A stretch of 64,000 bases of DNA from JAUIAI01 sp041396585. GTDB taxonomy: Bacteria; Pseudomonadota; Gammaproteobacteria; Burkholderiales; Burkholderiaceae_E. The stretch spans positions 248,001-312,000 of the forward strand of contig JAWKYG010000005.1 of NCBI GenBank assembly GCA_041396585.1. Reading direction: 5' to 3'. This document shows positions 43,095 through 52,571 of the stretch, piece by piece; within the stretch, counting starts at the first letter, position 1; each line of letters starts with the position of its first letter. Below the pieces are notes generated by a model. That model saw only the letters and a list, made by a program, of their open reading frames with translations, was not told where the DNA came from and made no database searches. Both the position numbers and the translations under genes were made by a program.

Positions 43095-43865
43095 GCACAT
43101 GCCGCCGTCGACATTGATCGCGGTGCCGGTGATGAAGCTGCCCTGATCCGAGGCCAGCAGGCAGGCCATGTTGGCGAACTCCTCGGCGGTGCCGATGCGC
43201 CCCAGCGGCACCCGCGCAGCCAGCTTGCTCTGCAGCGCCTCGAGGCTGACACCCTCGCGGGCGGCGCGGCGCACCCACTGGTCACTCTCGATCAGGCCCA
43301 CGAGCAGCGCATTGATCAGGACATTGTGTGGCGCGTACTCGGCCGCCAGGGCTTTGGTCAGCGCCATGCCCGCGGCTCGCGTTACCGAGGTCGGCGCGGT
43401 GCCGGCGTCGGGCGCCTTCGCATACGTGTTGAGCACATTGATCACCCGGCCCCAGCGCTGTTCACGCATGCCGGGCAGCGCCGCGCGGCACATGCGGATC
43501 GCAGCGAACAGTTTGAGATCGATGTCTTGCTGCCAGACTTCGTCGCTGTGGCTCTCGAACGGGCCGGCGCATGACGAGCCGGCATTGTTGACCAGGACAT
43601 CGATGCCGCCGAGCGCCTCGAGTGTGCGCGCATGGATCGATGCGCAACCGTCGGCCGTGGAGACGTCGCCGGCGATCGCCACGATCCGGGCGCCGTCGCG
43701 CGCCCGCTGTGCGACCTGCGCGCGTGCCTGTTCCAGGACCTCGGGGCGGCGCGCCACCAGGGCCACGTCGGCGCCGGCCTCGGCGAAGCGCGACGCCATT
43801 GCCAGACCCAGGCCCTGGCTGGCTCCGGTGACCAGCGCGCGGCGCTCGGTGAGGGTGAGTTGCAT
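43083..43865 (-). CDS. SDR family protein with degenerate catalytic site
   Basis: A 260-residue short-chain dehydrogenase fold. The cofactor motif T-G-A-S-Q-G-L-G and the structural L-V-N-N-A-G are intact. At the catalytic Tyr-x3-Lys position the sequence reads T-S-V-T-R-A-A, so Tyr and Lys are replaced, and the catalytic Ser region is N-V-L-N-T. A group of SDRs with this T-S-V-x-R-A-A-G pattern exists and lacks a clear reaction. It is divergent from ada with 241 bases between them. Its 3' end carries the 31-bp tandem duplication. Confidence 0.8.
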   Translation of the reverse strand: MQLTLTERRALVTGASQGLGLAMASRFAEAGADVALVARRPEVLEQARAQVAQRARDGARIVAIAGDVSTADGCASIHARTLEALGGIDVLVNNAGSSCAGPFESHSDEVWQQDIDLKLFAAIRMCRAALPGMREQRWGRVINVLNTYAKAPDAGTAPTSVTRAAGMALTKALAAEYAPHNVLINALLVGLIESDQWVRRAAREGVSLEALQSKLAARVPLGRIGTAEEFANMACLLASDQGSFITGTAINVDGGMCPVA

Positions 43866-44106
43866 GCCTGTCTCCTTGCAATGGGTGAATAGCCATCGGC
43901 CCGCGCAACCTCTTGGGGTTCATGCGTCAGGGGCCGTTGTCATTGGGCATTCTATGCGTCGCCGGCGGATAGCCGATGGGCTGCGGGAATTGGTGCGCAA
44001 GGAGCGGAGTGCGGCGCTGCCCGGGTATCGCTATCGTCACATCCCAGGCTTCGACGACGCACGCAGAACGCCGGGTCGACCGCACTGATAGAGTGAGAGG
44101 AATCTG

Positions 44107-45189
44107 ATGAATGCCAGAGACACGATGTTGCCCATCGACGTTGCCTTTGCGGGTGAAGACGAACGCCGCGCCGCGGTCGGCCGCCGTGACCAGGCGGCCG
44201 ACGGTCAGTTCGTCTACGCGGTCACGACCACGGGCGTCTATTGCCGGCCGAGTTGCGTTTCGCGCCCGGCGCTCCCGGCGAATCTGCGTTTTTTCGCCGA
44301 TGCGCCCGCCGCGCAGGCGGCCGGCTTCCGACCCTGCAAGCGCTGTCATCCCCAGCTGGCGCTGGAAGATGCCGGTGAGCGCCGGCGCATCATCACGGCC
44401 TGTCGCCTGATCGAACGATCGGAACGCACACCCACGCTGGCCGAACTGGCCGCAGCCGCTGGGCTCAGCGAGCATCATTTTCATCGCCTGTTCAAGCGCG
44501 CGCTGGGGGTCACGCCACGCGCCTATGCGCTTGCCGATCGTCGCGCGCGGCTGCAGCGCTCGATGAGTCGCGAGGGCTCGGTCACCGAGGCGATCTACGC
44601 CACCGGCTACAGCTCCAGCGGGCGCTTCTACGAGGAAGCCGGCGCCGCCCTGGGCATGCTGCCGCGGGCGCGCCTGGCCGCTGGTGCCGGCGAGACGATT
44701 CGCTTCGCAGTTGGCCAGTGCTCGCTGGGCGCGCTGCTGGTGGCGGCCACCGCGCGGGGAGTCTGCGCGATCTCGATCGGAGATGATCCGCAGGCCTTGA
44801 TCGAAGAGCTTCAAGGCCGGTTCGCACGGGCGGAATTGATCGGCGACGACGCCGGATTCGCCGCCCATGTGGCGCAGGTCGCCGGCCTGGTCGATGGTCG
44901 CCGCGATGCGCTGAATCTGCCCCTGGATATCCGTGGCACGGCGTTTCAGCAACGAATCTGGCAGGCCCTGCGCGATATTCCCGCCGGAACCACCACCACC
45001 TACAGCGAGCTCGCGGCGACGCTGGGCATGCCTCGCGCCACGCGTGCGGTTGCGGCCGCCTGCGCGGCCAACACGCTGGCGGTGGCGATTCCCTGTCATC
45101 GTGTGGTGCGCAACGACGGTAGCCTGGCCGGTTATCGCTGGGGTATCGAGCGCAAGCGCGCGCTGCTCGAGCGCGAAGGGCGCGGATGA
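44107..45189 (+). CDS. ada: Bifunctional Ada: AraC-type regulator and O6-methylguanine-DNA methyltransferase
   Basis: A 360-residue full-length Ada. The N-terminal zinc domain has the phosphotriester-accepting cysteine in G-V-Y-C46-R-P-S-C and the C-K-R-C-H pair near 78. An AraC helix-turn-helix follows (about 95-180). The C-terminal methyltransferase carries the acceptor in I-P-C-H-R-V-V with preceding G-T-x-F-Q-Q-R-I-W. All activating and repair residues look intact. AGAGGA precedes the ATG. The stop overlaps the start of a 2OG-Fe(II) oxygenase (ATGA at 45186-45189). Confidence 0.94.
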   Translation: MNARDTMLPIDVAFAGEDERRAAVGRRDQAADGQFVYAVTTTGVYCRPSCVSRPALPANLRFFADAPAAQAAGFRPCKRCHPQLALEDAGERRRIITACRLIERSERTPTLAELAAAAGLSEHHFHRLFKRALGVTPRAYALADRRARLQRSMSREGSVTEAIYATGYSSSGRFYEEAGAALGMLPRARLAAGAGETIRFAVGQCSLGALLVAATARGVCAISIGDDPQALIEELQGRFARAELIGDDAGFAAHVAQVAGLVDGRRDALNLPLDIRGTAFQQRIWQALRDIPAGTTTTYSELAATLGMPRATRAVAAACAANTLAVAIPCHRVVRNDGSLAGYRWGIERKRALLEREGRG

Positions 45190-45953
45190 ATGCACCCGCG
45201 CAGCACCGGGAGCCTGCCGGGCTCGATCCGGCCCTTGGCGAAGACGCGGCGTGTGCCACCGCCGCCCGCCTGCCTGATGCCGGCGCCCTGGCCGCGCTTG
45301 CGCACCAGGGCCACGCGCTGATTCCCCGGTCTGCTCTCGATCGCGCAGCTTGTACCGCGCTGCCGAACCTCTATGACCAGCCGCAGTGGTTTCGATCCCG
45401 GGTGATCATGGAACGCCATGGCTTTGGCCGTGGGCAGTACCAGTACTTCGACCGGCCGCTGCCACCCTTGATCGCCATGTTGCGAACCCAGGGCTATCAG
45501 CGCTTGTTCGCTACCGCCAACGCCTGGCATCGGGCGCTGGCGATCGATGATCGCTTCGACGCAGAGTACGACGACTTCCTCGCCCGCTGCCACGCGGGCG
45601 GACAGCATCGGCCGACGCCCTTGCTGCTCAGATATGGCCCGGGCGATGAGAATCGCCTGCACCAGGATCTCTACGGAGAGCATGTCTTTCCGCTGCAGAT
45701 CGCGGTGCTGTTGTCCAGGCCGGGGCATGATTTCGAGGGTGGCGAGTTCGTGCTCACCGAACAGCGCCCCCGCCAGCAGTCACGGGTTCACGTTGCCGCG
45801 CTGGGGCAGGGCGATGCGATCGTATTCCCGGTGCGTTTTCGTCCGGTTCGCGGTGCCCGAGGCTATTACCGGGCCGTGGTTCGTCACGGCGTCAGTGTGG
45901 TGCGTCGCGGGCAGCGGCATGTGCTGGGCATCATCTTTCATGATGCCGCCTAG
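45186..45953 (+). CDS. 2OG-Fe(II) oxygenase family protein, ada partner
   Basis: A 255-residue Fe(II)/2-oxoglutarate oxygenase. The metal triad is H-x-D in R-L-H-Q-D-L-Y-G-E near residue 160 and a distal His in V-R-H-G-V-S-V-V near 237, with a following Arg for 2-oxoglutarate. It is translationally coupled to ada, which suggests a DNA- or nucleotide-repair role in the adaptive response, similar in context to AlkB but not obviously AlkB itself. It is convergent with the FemAB/GNAT gene, 112 bases away. Confidence 0.82.
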   Translation: MNAPAQHREPAGLDPALGEDAACATAARLPDAGALAALAHQGHALIPRSALDRAACTALPNLYDQPQWFRSRVIMERHGFGRGQYQYFDRPLPPLIAMLRTQGYQRLFATANAWHRALAIDDRFDAEYDDFLARCHAGGQHRPTPLLLRYGPGDENRLHQDLYGEHVFPLQIAVLLSRPGHDFEGGEFVLTEQRPRQQSRVHVAALGQGDAIVFPVRFRPVRGARGYYRAVVRHGVSVVRRGQRHVLGIIFHDAA

Positions 45954-46065
45954 CAGCTCAGCACGCCAGAGCGCCGTCACGGGCCCGCTAGCCCGCAAGT
46001 CTCACCGACCGCGGAAATGCTTCAAGGCGCGTGTCGGTCTGCCGGATCTGATCCGCCGCCGTCGC

Positions 46066-46995
46066 TCAGATCGAGTAGGTGCCGGCCCGCCAGCGAACCT
46101 CGCCTCCGCTGCCGAGCTTGAACCGGGCGATACCGGCCCCGCGCTGGGTGTCCACACCACCGAGGTCGAGCGCGTCGATACCCTTGTCGCGCAGCATCAG
46201 CATCGCGCGCCATAGCAGCAGGTTGTGGGCGCCGTGCTCGCGTCCGCGATCATCGCTCCAACCCACGTGGTAGGTGGCCCGGCGCCCGTGCAGCAGGAAC
46301 AGCATTGCACCAACCGGTTCGCGGCCAAGCTCGGCGCGCAGCATCAGGAGGTCGGCGCCGGTACCATCCCGCGCGCCCAGATCCCGCCAGGCGGTGACGA
46401 AGCCCGCCGGCAACGCCGTGTAGCCGCGCCGCTGTTGCTGCTCTCGATCGCGCTCGAGCAGCCAGTCCAGTTGCGGGCTCTGACGGCCAACGGTGATGAT
46501 CTTCAACGGAGAGGCTTCGGCATTGACCAGGCTGTTGCGCCATTTGGCCTTCAACCGGGCACGCAATGCCGCGTCATCGCCATCGAGGCCGACGAGCACG
46601 GTCGCCTGGCCGGTCATCAGCGCGCGCCGTCCGCCCAGGCCGGTCTGCGCCGGGTCTCGTTCGTCGGGGCTGACCAGCACCAGCCGCGCGCGGCCCAGGC
46701 CAAGGGCGCGCGCCAGCCCGGCGATCGCCGCGCTGCGCTGCCCGGCATCCAGCCCGGTGGCGAAGACCGGGCCGTTGCCGGCATGGGCGATGCGCAGCAC
46801 GCCCAGCACCCGACGCACGCCGAACTGCGCCAATCCGACGACATCATCGTCCAGGCGCAGCATGCCGCGTGCTATGGTCAGGCCGAGTCGCTGCAGGCTC
46901 TCGCCATAGGCCCAGTGTTGCTGAATGCCCCCGGCCTGCCGGGCATGCAGCGCCTGCCATGCGTCGCGATCGGCGGCGCCCCAGATCAGTCCCAT
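46066..46995 (-). CDS. FemAB/GNAT-like acyltransferase
   Basis: A 309-residue protein with a FemAB-like (tandem GNAT) fold. Supporting segments are K-W-R-N-S-L-V-N-A-E near 155, T-Y-H-V-G-W-S-D-D near 245 and the acceptor-site block H-N-L-L-L-W-R-A-M, then D-L-G-G-V-D with G-I-A-R-F-K-L-G. Proteins of this type transfer aminoacyl or acyl groups to peptidoglycan precursors or exopolysaccharides; the substrate here is not indicated by neighbours. No signal peptide is seen. Confidence 0.78.
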   Translation of the reverse strand: MGLIWGAADRDAWQALHARQAGGIQQHWAYGESLQRLGLTIARGMLRLDDDVVGLAQFGVRRVLGVLRIAHAGNGPVFATGLDAGQRSAAIAGLARALGLGRARLVLVSPDERDPAQTGLGGRRALMTGQATVLVGLDGDDAALRARLKAKWRNSLVNAEASPLKIITVGRQSPQLDWLLERDREQQQRRGYTALPAGFVTAWRDLGARDGTGADLLMLRAELGREPVGAMLFLLHGRRATYHVGWSDDRGREHGAHNLLLWRAMLMLRDKGIDALDLGGVDTQRGAGIARFKLGSGGEVRWRAGTYSI

Positions 46996-47070
46996 GGCCG
47001 CATTCTATGTGTGTGCCCGTCCGCCTTCCCGCATCTGTCGTATTGATCGATCGTCTGCGTCCCTGCCCCG

Positions 47071-47262
47071 ATGGCTCTTCGCAAACCTGCCCCCCAGACC
47101 GTGTTCGGCCACGTGATTCCCGAACCGAAAATGACCGGCTATGCCTGGTGGTGGCTGTTCACCCGCCTGTTGCTGCCGATCACCGTGGCCGGCAGCCTGC
47201 TCGATCTGGGCGCGCAGTGGTTGTTCGGGATCTGCGTCGGGCTCTGGTGTCTGGCCGGCTGA
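47071..47262 (+). CDS. Small membrane protein of unknown function
   Basis: A 63-residue protein. The polar N-terminus contains F-G-H-V-I-P-E-P-K-M-T-G, followed by two hydrophobic helices rich in Trp and Leu. It is convergent with the BtuF-like gene, with 10 bases between the stops. No clear ribosome site precedes the ATG. I do not recognise a named family with confidence. Confidence 0.5.
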   Translation: MALRKPAPQTVFGHVIPEPKMTGYAWWWLFTRLLLPITVAGSLLDLGAQWLFGICVGLWCLAG

Positions 47263-47272
47263 GCCCGGCCGT

Positions 47273-48163
47273 TCAGCGCACCGCCTGACAGAGCCGCTCG
47301 ACCTCGTCCAGCATGGCCAGGGTGGGTCGGGCCATACGGTCGGCATCGAGCATGATCAGGCGCTGATCGCGCACCGCCGGCAGTTCATCGAAGCGGCGCC
47401 ATTGCGCGAGCGGATCGTCGCGCTCTTGCGCTGCGCGCGCGGCGATGATCACCTCGGGCCGGCTGCGCAGGACATCCTCGGCGCCGATATGCGGCACCAG
47501 CGCGGCAAGGTCGGCGAACACATTGCGAATCCCGCAGCGGGCCATGGCATCGCTGATCACATGCCGGCCGTTCAGTGTCATCAACGGCTCGGGCCAGACC
47601 TGATAGAAACCGCGCAGTGTCACCCCGGCCCGGCCGATCCCGGCGAGCCGGCGGCGCACCGTGCCGGCAAGCTGACTGGCGCGCTCCTGGTGACCGGACA
47701 GATGGCCAAGCGTGATCAGCGCGGTGGCGATGTCTTCGAGGGTATGGACGCTGACCACCTCGACCCGCATGCCCAATGCCTGCAGCCGCTCGATCCAGCG
47801 TGCCGGCGTGCCGCCGCCCCAGGCCAGTACGATCCCGGGCCGCAGTGCCACGATGCGTTCCAGGTCGAGGCCCGCATGGCTGCCGATGCGGGTGATCTCG
47901 CGCGCCGCCGCCGGCCTGTCACTGAACGCCATCGTGCCGATCACGCTCGCGCCGGCGCCGATATCGAACAGGCTTTCGGTCAGCGCAGGTGCCAGCGAGA
48001 CGATGCGTGGCTGCGCGCTGGCGCCGGCGGCGAAGAGTGCCAGCCAGGCGGCCAGCACAATGGCGAGCGATCGCGCGCGGCACGGGTTCGACGCGCGCCA
48101 TGATGCGGGCGCGCCGGCCCGGCGGGGACAGCGCATCCGGAGCAAACTGCTGGCCACGAACAT
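47273..48163 (-). CDS. btuF: Periplasmic cobalamin-binding protein, BtuF type
   Basis: A 296-residue helical-backbone (TroA/BtuF-like) binding protein. The signal peptide is long; the hydrophobic stretch ending A-G-A-S-A near residue 50 precedes R-I-V-S-L-A-P-A-L-T-E, the canonical start of mature BtuF-type proteins. The fold has R-P-G-I-V-L-A-W-G-G-G as the inter-lobe region. It would deliver cobalamin to BtuCD, which is encoded about 10 kb upstream on the other strand. The first ATG may be too early; an in-frame ATG 10 codons later is an alternative. Confidence 0.85.
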   Translation of the reverse strand: MFVASSLLRMRCPRRAGAPASWRASNPCRARSLAIVLAAWLALFAAGASAQPRIVSLAPALTESLFDIGAGASVIGTMAFSDRPAAAREITRIGSHAGLDLERIVALRPGIVLAWGGGTPARWIERLQALGMRVEVVSVHTLEDIATALITLGHLSGHQERASQLAGTVRRRLAGIGRAGVTLRGFYQVWPEPLMTLNGRHVISDAMARCGIRNVFADLAALVPHIGAEDVLRSRPEVIIAARAAQERDDPLAQWRRFDELPAVRDQRLIMLDADRMARPTLAMLDEVERLCQAVR

Positions 48164-48197
48164 CCGCGGGGCGGCGTTGACCAGCGTGCCGGCGCGA

Positions 48198-50519
48198 TCA
48201 GCCGTTCAGCAGCGCCCAGACCTTCTCGGAAGTCACCGGCATCTGCAGGCTCAGCCGACGTTCGTCGCTGACCCCGGCACGCACCAGTGCATCCATGACC
48301 GCGCTGACCACGGCGGGCGTGGCGCCGATCGTGCCCAGCTCGCCCACGCCCTTGACGCCCAGCCGGTTGTTCGTGCTGGGCACCGACTGATCCATCGTGG
48401 TCTTGAAGGTGCCGTAGATGTCGGCGCGTGGCATCGCGTAGTCCATGAAGCTGCCAGTCTGCAGCTGACCGTCTTCGTCATAGACCACCTGCTCGCAGAG
48501 CGCCTGGCCGATGCCCTGCACCGCGCCGCCCTCGAGCTGACCAACCACGATCATCGGATTGATCACGCGCCCGACATCATTGACATTGGCATACGAAACG
48601 ATCTGTACATGGCCGGTGTCCGGGTCGATCTCGACCTCACAGATGTGACAGCCATTAGGCCAGGTGGGCCCGATCACCGAACTGGTGGAATCGACGAAGA
48701 TCTTGCCGCCCTCCTGCTTGCCCGCCAGCTCGAACAGGTCGATGCCGCGATCGGTGCCCATCACCTGCAGCCTCGGGGCCACGTATTCGATGTCAGTGGG
48801 CGCGCATTCGAGTTCTTCGGCGGCCAGTTCCTTGGCCTTGTCGATCGTGCGCTCGGATGCCACCTCGACCGCCGAGCCGCCCGTGAAGATCGAGCGTGAA
48901 CCCGCGCTGCCGAAGCCGTTGGCCCGGTCGGTGTCGCCGTGCAGGATGCGGATCTTTTCGATCGGCAGGCCGAGCGTGTCCACCACCACCTGTGCGAAGC
49001 TGGTGGCAATGCCCTGGCCCATCGGCATCAGCGCGGTCATGACCTCGACGATGCCATCGGCCGTGATGTTCACCGTGACCCGTTCTTCGAAGGCGTTGCC
49101 GCCGGTCCATTCGAGGAAGGTGGCGATGCCGCGCCCGCGCAGCAGACCCCTGGCCAGGCTGTCGGCGGCGCGCTTCTCATAGCCGTCCCAGTCGGCCAGT
49201 TCGAGACCCTGGTTCATGACGGATTCGAAGGCGCCGGTGTCGTAGGTCTGCGCCATCTGGTTCTTGTAGGGCATCTGCTCGGGCCGGATCATGTTGCGCC
49301 GACGCAGTTCGCGCGGATCGATGCCGAGCTGGCGCGCCGCCTCGTCCATCAGCCGCTCGGTGAAGTAGATCGCCTCGGGCCGGCCGGCGCCACGATAGGC
49401 GGCTGTCGGCGCGGTATTGGTGAGGATCGCACGCAGATGAAAGTCGATCAGTGTGATGTCATAGATGCTGGTGGCCACCCACGGACCGATCAGCAGCTGG
49501 ATCGCCACGCCGGTGGGATTGGCACAGCCGCCCACATTGGCGTCGGAGCGCAGCCGGTAGGCGAGAATCTTGCCGTTGCCATCGAAGGCCATCTCGGCAC
49601 GGGTACGCACATCGCGGCCGTGCACCGCCGAAAGCATGTCCTCGCTGCGATCGGCAATCCAGCGTACCGGCCGGTTCAGGGTCTTGGCCGCGAACGCCAC
49701 CGCGCCGTCTTCCGGGTACATGCCGGTCTTCATGCCGAAGCCGCCGCCGACATCGCCGACCACCACGCGGATGTCTTCGGGCTTCATGCCCAGCACCGGC
49801 TCGGCCAGCGTGCCACGAACCCCGGTGGGCATCTGCGTGCTCATGCGGATGGTGAGCCGGCCGCCATCCATGTAGGCGAGCACCGAGCGCGGCTCGATAG
49901 AGGCCGGGGCCAGACGTTGGTTGTCGAGATCGACGCTGACCACGTGTGCGGCCTTGGCGAATGCCGCGTCGGCCTTGGCGGCATCGCCATGGCGCATCTC
50001 GGCACAGATGTTGTCCGGCGCGCCGTCGGCCACCCGCGGTGCATCGGCCGCCAGCGCGGCATCGACAGTGGTCACGGCCGGCAGCGTTTCGTAGTCGATC
50101 TCGACGGCCTCGGCGGCATCCAGGGCGGCAGTGCGCGATTCGGCGATGATCATGCAGACCGCTTCGCCGACGTAGTGGGCCTTGTCGACCGCGATCGGGT
50201 GACGCGGGCCGGACACGGCCGGCTTGCCGTCGCCGCGCGCCCAGGCGCCGGCGGCGCCGGGCAGCGGCTTGACCCCTGCGGCGGCGAGGTCGGCACCCGA
50301 GAAGACGCCGATCACACCGGGCATCGCCTCGGCGGCGGACTTGTCCACCGAGCGGATACGGGCATGCGCGTGTGGTGAGCGCAGGAACACGCAGACCGCC
50401 TGGTTCTCCAGCGTGAAATCGTCGGTGTAGCGGCCCTCGCCGCGCAGCAGGCCCTTGTCTTCGATACGGGGGACAGCCTGGCCGCTGCCGAACCGTGCGG
50501 GAATCGCCTCGGTGCTCAT
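48198..50519 (-). CDS. Molybdopterin-binding large subunit, xanthine/CO dehydrogenase family
   Basis: A 773-residue molybdenum hydroxylase large subunit. The N-terminal a/b hammerhead domain starts at R-G-E-G-R-Y-T-D-D-F. The molybdenum cofactor segments include G-G-G-F-G-M-K, A-Y-R-G-A-G-R-P-E-A, G-Q-G-I-A-T-S-F and the catalytic glutamate block G-V-G-E-L-G-T-I-G-A. The A-Y-R-G-A-G-R motif lacks the Cys of true CO dehydrogenase. The FAD and [2Fe-2S] subunits are not adjacent. GGAG lies six bases before the ATG at 50519. Confidence 0.87.
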   Translation of the reverse strand: MSTEAIPARFGSGQAVPRIEDKGLLRGEGRYTDDFTLENQAVCVFLRSPHAHARIRSVDKSAAEAMPGVIGVFSGADLAAAGVKPLPGAAGAWARGDGKPAVSGPRHPIAVDKAHYVGEAVCMIIAESRTAALDAAEAVEIDYETLPAVTTVDAALAADAPRVADGAPDNICAEMRHGDAAKADAAFAKAAHVVSVDLDNQRLAPASIEPRSVLAYMDGGRLTIRMSTQMPTGVRGTLAEPVLGMKPEDIRVVVGDVGGGFGMKTGMYPEDGAVAFAAKTLNRPVRWIADRSEDMLSAVHGRDVRTRAEMAFDGNGKILAYRLRSDANVGGCANPTGVAIQLLIGPWVATSIYDITLIDFHLRAILTNTAPTAAYRGAGRPEAIYFTERLMDEAARQLGIDPRELRRRNMIRPEQMPYKNQMAQTYDTGAFESVMNQGLELADWDGYEKRAADSLARGLLRGRGIATFLEWTGGNAFEERVTVNITADGIVEVMTALMPMGQGIATSFAQVVVDTLGLPIEKIRILHGDTDRANGFGSAGSRSIFTGGSAVEVASERTIDKAKELAAEELECAPTDIEYVAPRLQVMGTDRGIDLFELAGKQEGGKIFVDSTSSVIGPTWPNGCHICEVEIDPDTGHVQIVSYANVNDVGRVINPMIVVGQLEGGAVQGIGQALCEQVVYDEDGQLQTGSFMDYAMPRADIYGTFKTTMDQSVPSTNNRLGVKGVGELGTIGATPAVVSAVMDALVRAGVSDERRLSLQMPVTSEKVWALLNG

Positions 50520-50706
50520 CTTCATCTCCGGAATGTCTGGTGCGCTCGCTGCCGCCGTCACCCATGCGGGTCTTCGGGCGGTTGCGCCGGCCCGCCGTCA
50601 TGGGCGGATACGTGCCGGCCCGCGCTTGGCTTCACGAGTCTAGCAGGCTGTGCAAGAGCGCATGCGTGCGAGGCTGGCGCCCGGCTCGCGCGGGCACAGG
50701 GCGGCG

Positions 50707-52571
50707 ATGACCGATAATCGCGCGATGAACCCAGAGTCTCCCGCGCCCGCCGCTGCCCGACCGGCCATGTCGATCCTTCGCCGGCTCGTGCCGTTCGTGG
50801 CGCGCTACCGGGGCCGCGTCGCGATGGCGGTGGTGGCGCTGCTGGTCGCGGCGGCGGCCACCCTCACCGTGCCGGTGGCATTTCGCTATCTGGTGGATCT
50901 CGGTTTCGCGTCGCCTGCCGACATGCAGGAGCCGGGTCAGGTCAACCGCGTGTTCCTGGCACTGTTCGGTGTCTCACTGCTGCTGGCCGTCGGCTCGGCG
51001 GTGCGCTTCTATTGCGTGTCCTGGCTCGGTGAGCGGGTCAGCAACGATTTGCGCGAGGCGGTCTATGGCAATGTGCTGCGCCAGGACCCCTTGTTCTTTG
51101 AGACACTGAAGACCGGCGAGGTCTTGTCGCGGCTCTCGACCGACACCACCCTGATCCAGACCCTGGTTGGCACGAGCATCTCGCTCGGGCTGCGTAACAG
51201 CCTGCTGCTGGTTGGGTCGCTGGGCATGATGATCTACACCAGCCCGACCCTGGCCGGCATGATCGTCGGACTGCTCGTTCTGGTGGTGGTGCCGATCATC
51301 GTCTTCGGACGCCGCGTTCGGCGGCTGTCGCGCGACAGCCAGGATCGGCTCGCCGATTCGGTGCGCTGGCCGGGGAAACGCTCAATGCGATGCAGGTGGT
51401 GCAGGCATACGGGCGTGAGCAGACCGAACAGGCGCGCTACGACGCGGCGGCCGAACAAGCCTTCGCAAGCGCGATTCGACGCACCCGTGCGCGCGCAATG
51501 CTCACCGCGCTGGCCATCGTGCTCGTGTTCGGTGCGATCGTGTTCGTGCTCTGGTTGGGCGCGCATGCTGTGCTCGAGGGGCGTCTGTCCGCCGGCCTGC
51601 TGACCCAGTTCATCCTCTATGCGGGCCTGCTGGCCGGCTCCACCGGCGCGATCGCCGAGGTCATGGGCGATGTACAGCGTGCAGCCGGTGCCACGGAGCG
51701 TCTGATCGAACTGCTCGATGCCCGGCCGGCGATCCGCTCCGGCCCCTTGCTGCTCGGCGGTGCGGTCTCCGGCGCGGCCGGCGCTGGCGCTGGCGCTGGC
51801 GCGACCGATCGCCCGACCCGTGCCGCCGCCGTGCGCTTCGACGATGTCCGTTTCCACTATCCTTCGCGCCCGGGTGAACCGGCTGTCGACGGCCTGGATT
51901 TCACCGTTCAGCCCGGTGAGACGGTCGCCCTCGTGGGGCCCTCGGGCGCCGGCAAGACCACGGTGTTCCAGTTGTTGCTGCGCTTTTACGATCCGCAGTC
52001 CGGCTCGATCTCGATCGACGGCATCGATCTGCGCGAACTGTCGCTGGCGTCACTGCGCGATGCGATCGGCCTGGTCTCGCAAGACAATGTGGTGTTCTCC
52101 AGCAGTGCGATGGAGAACATACGCTATGGGCGGCTCGATGCCACGGATGAAGAGGTGATCGAGGCGGCCCGCCAGGCACGCGCGGATGAATTCATCGCCC
52201 GGCTGCCGCAGGGCTATGACACCTACCTGGGTGAGCGCGGTGTGCGCTTGTCGGGTGGGCAGCGCCAACGGATCGCGATCGCGCGAGCGCTGCTACGCAA
52301 TCCGCCACTGCTGCTGCTCGATGAGGCCACCAGTGCGCTGGATGCTCAGAGCGAGCGACAGGTGCAGGCGGCGCTCGAGCAGGCCATGGCCGGGCGCACG
52401 ACGCTGGTGATCGCGCACCGTCTGGCCACGATCATCCATGCCGATCGCATCCTGGTGCTGGATCACGGCCGGCTGGTCGAATCCGGCACCCATCAGGATC
52501 TCAACCGTGCCGACGGGCTCTACGCGAGCCTCGCGGCCATGCAGTTCGACCATTCGGAGACAAGCTCATGA
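50707..52571 (+). pseudogene. ABC exporter, ABCB/MsbA type, frameshifted between membrane and ATPase halves
   Basis: A fused membrane-ATPase exporter split by a one-base loss near 51362. The upstream frame (from 50707) encodes the N-terminal membrane helices, ending at D-R-L-A-D-S-V. The frame continuing at 51363 reads A-L-A-G-E-T-L-N-A-M-Q-V-V-Q-A-Y and then the rest of the membrane domain and a complete ATPase: Walker A G-P-S-G-A-G-K-T-T, signature L-S-G-G-Q-R-Q-R and Walker B L-L-L-L-D-E-A. Restored length is about 621 residues, normal for the family. A GGCGCT repeat (51779-51800) encodes Gly-Ala pairs before the ATPase. Confidence 0.78.
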
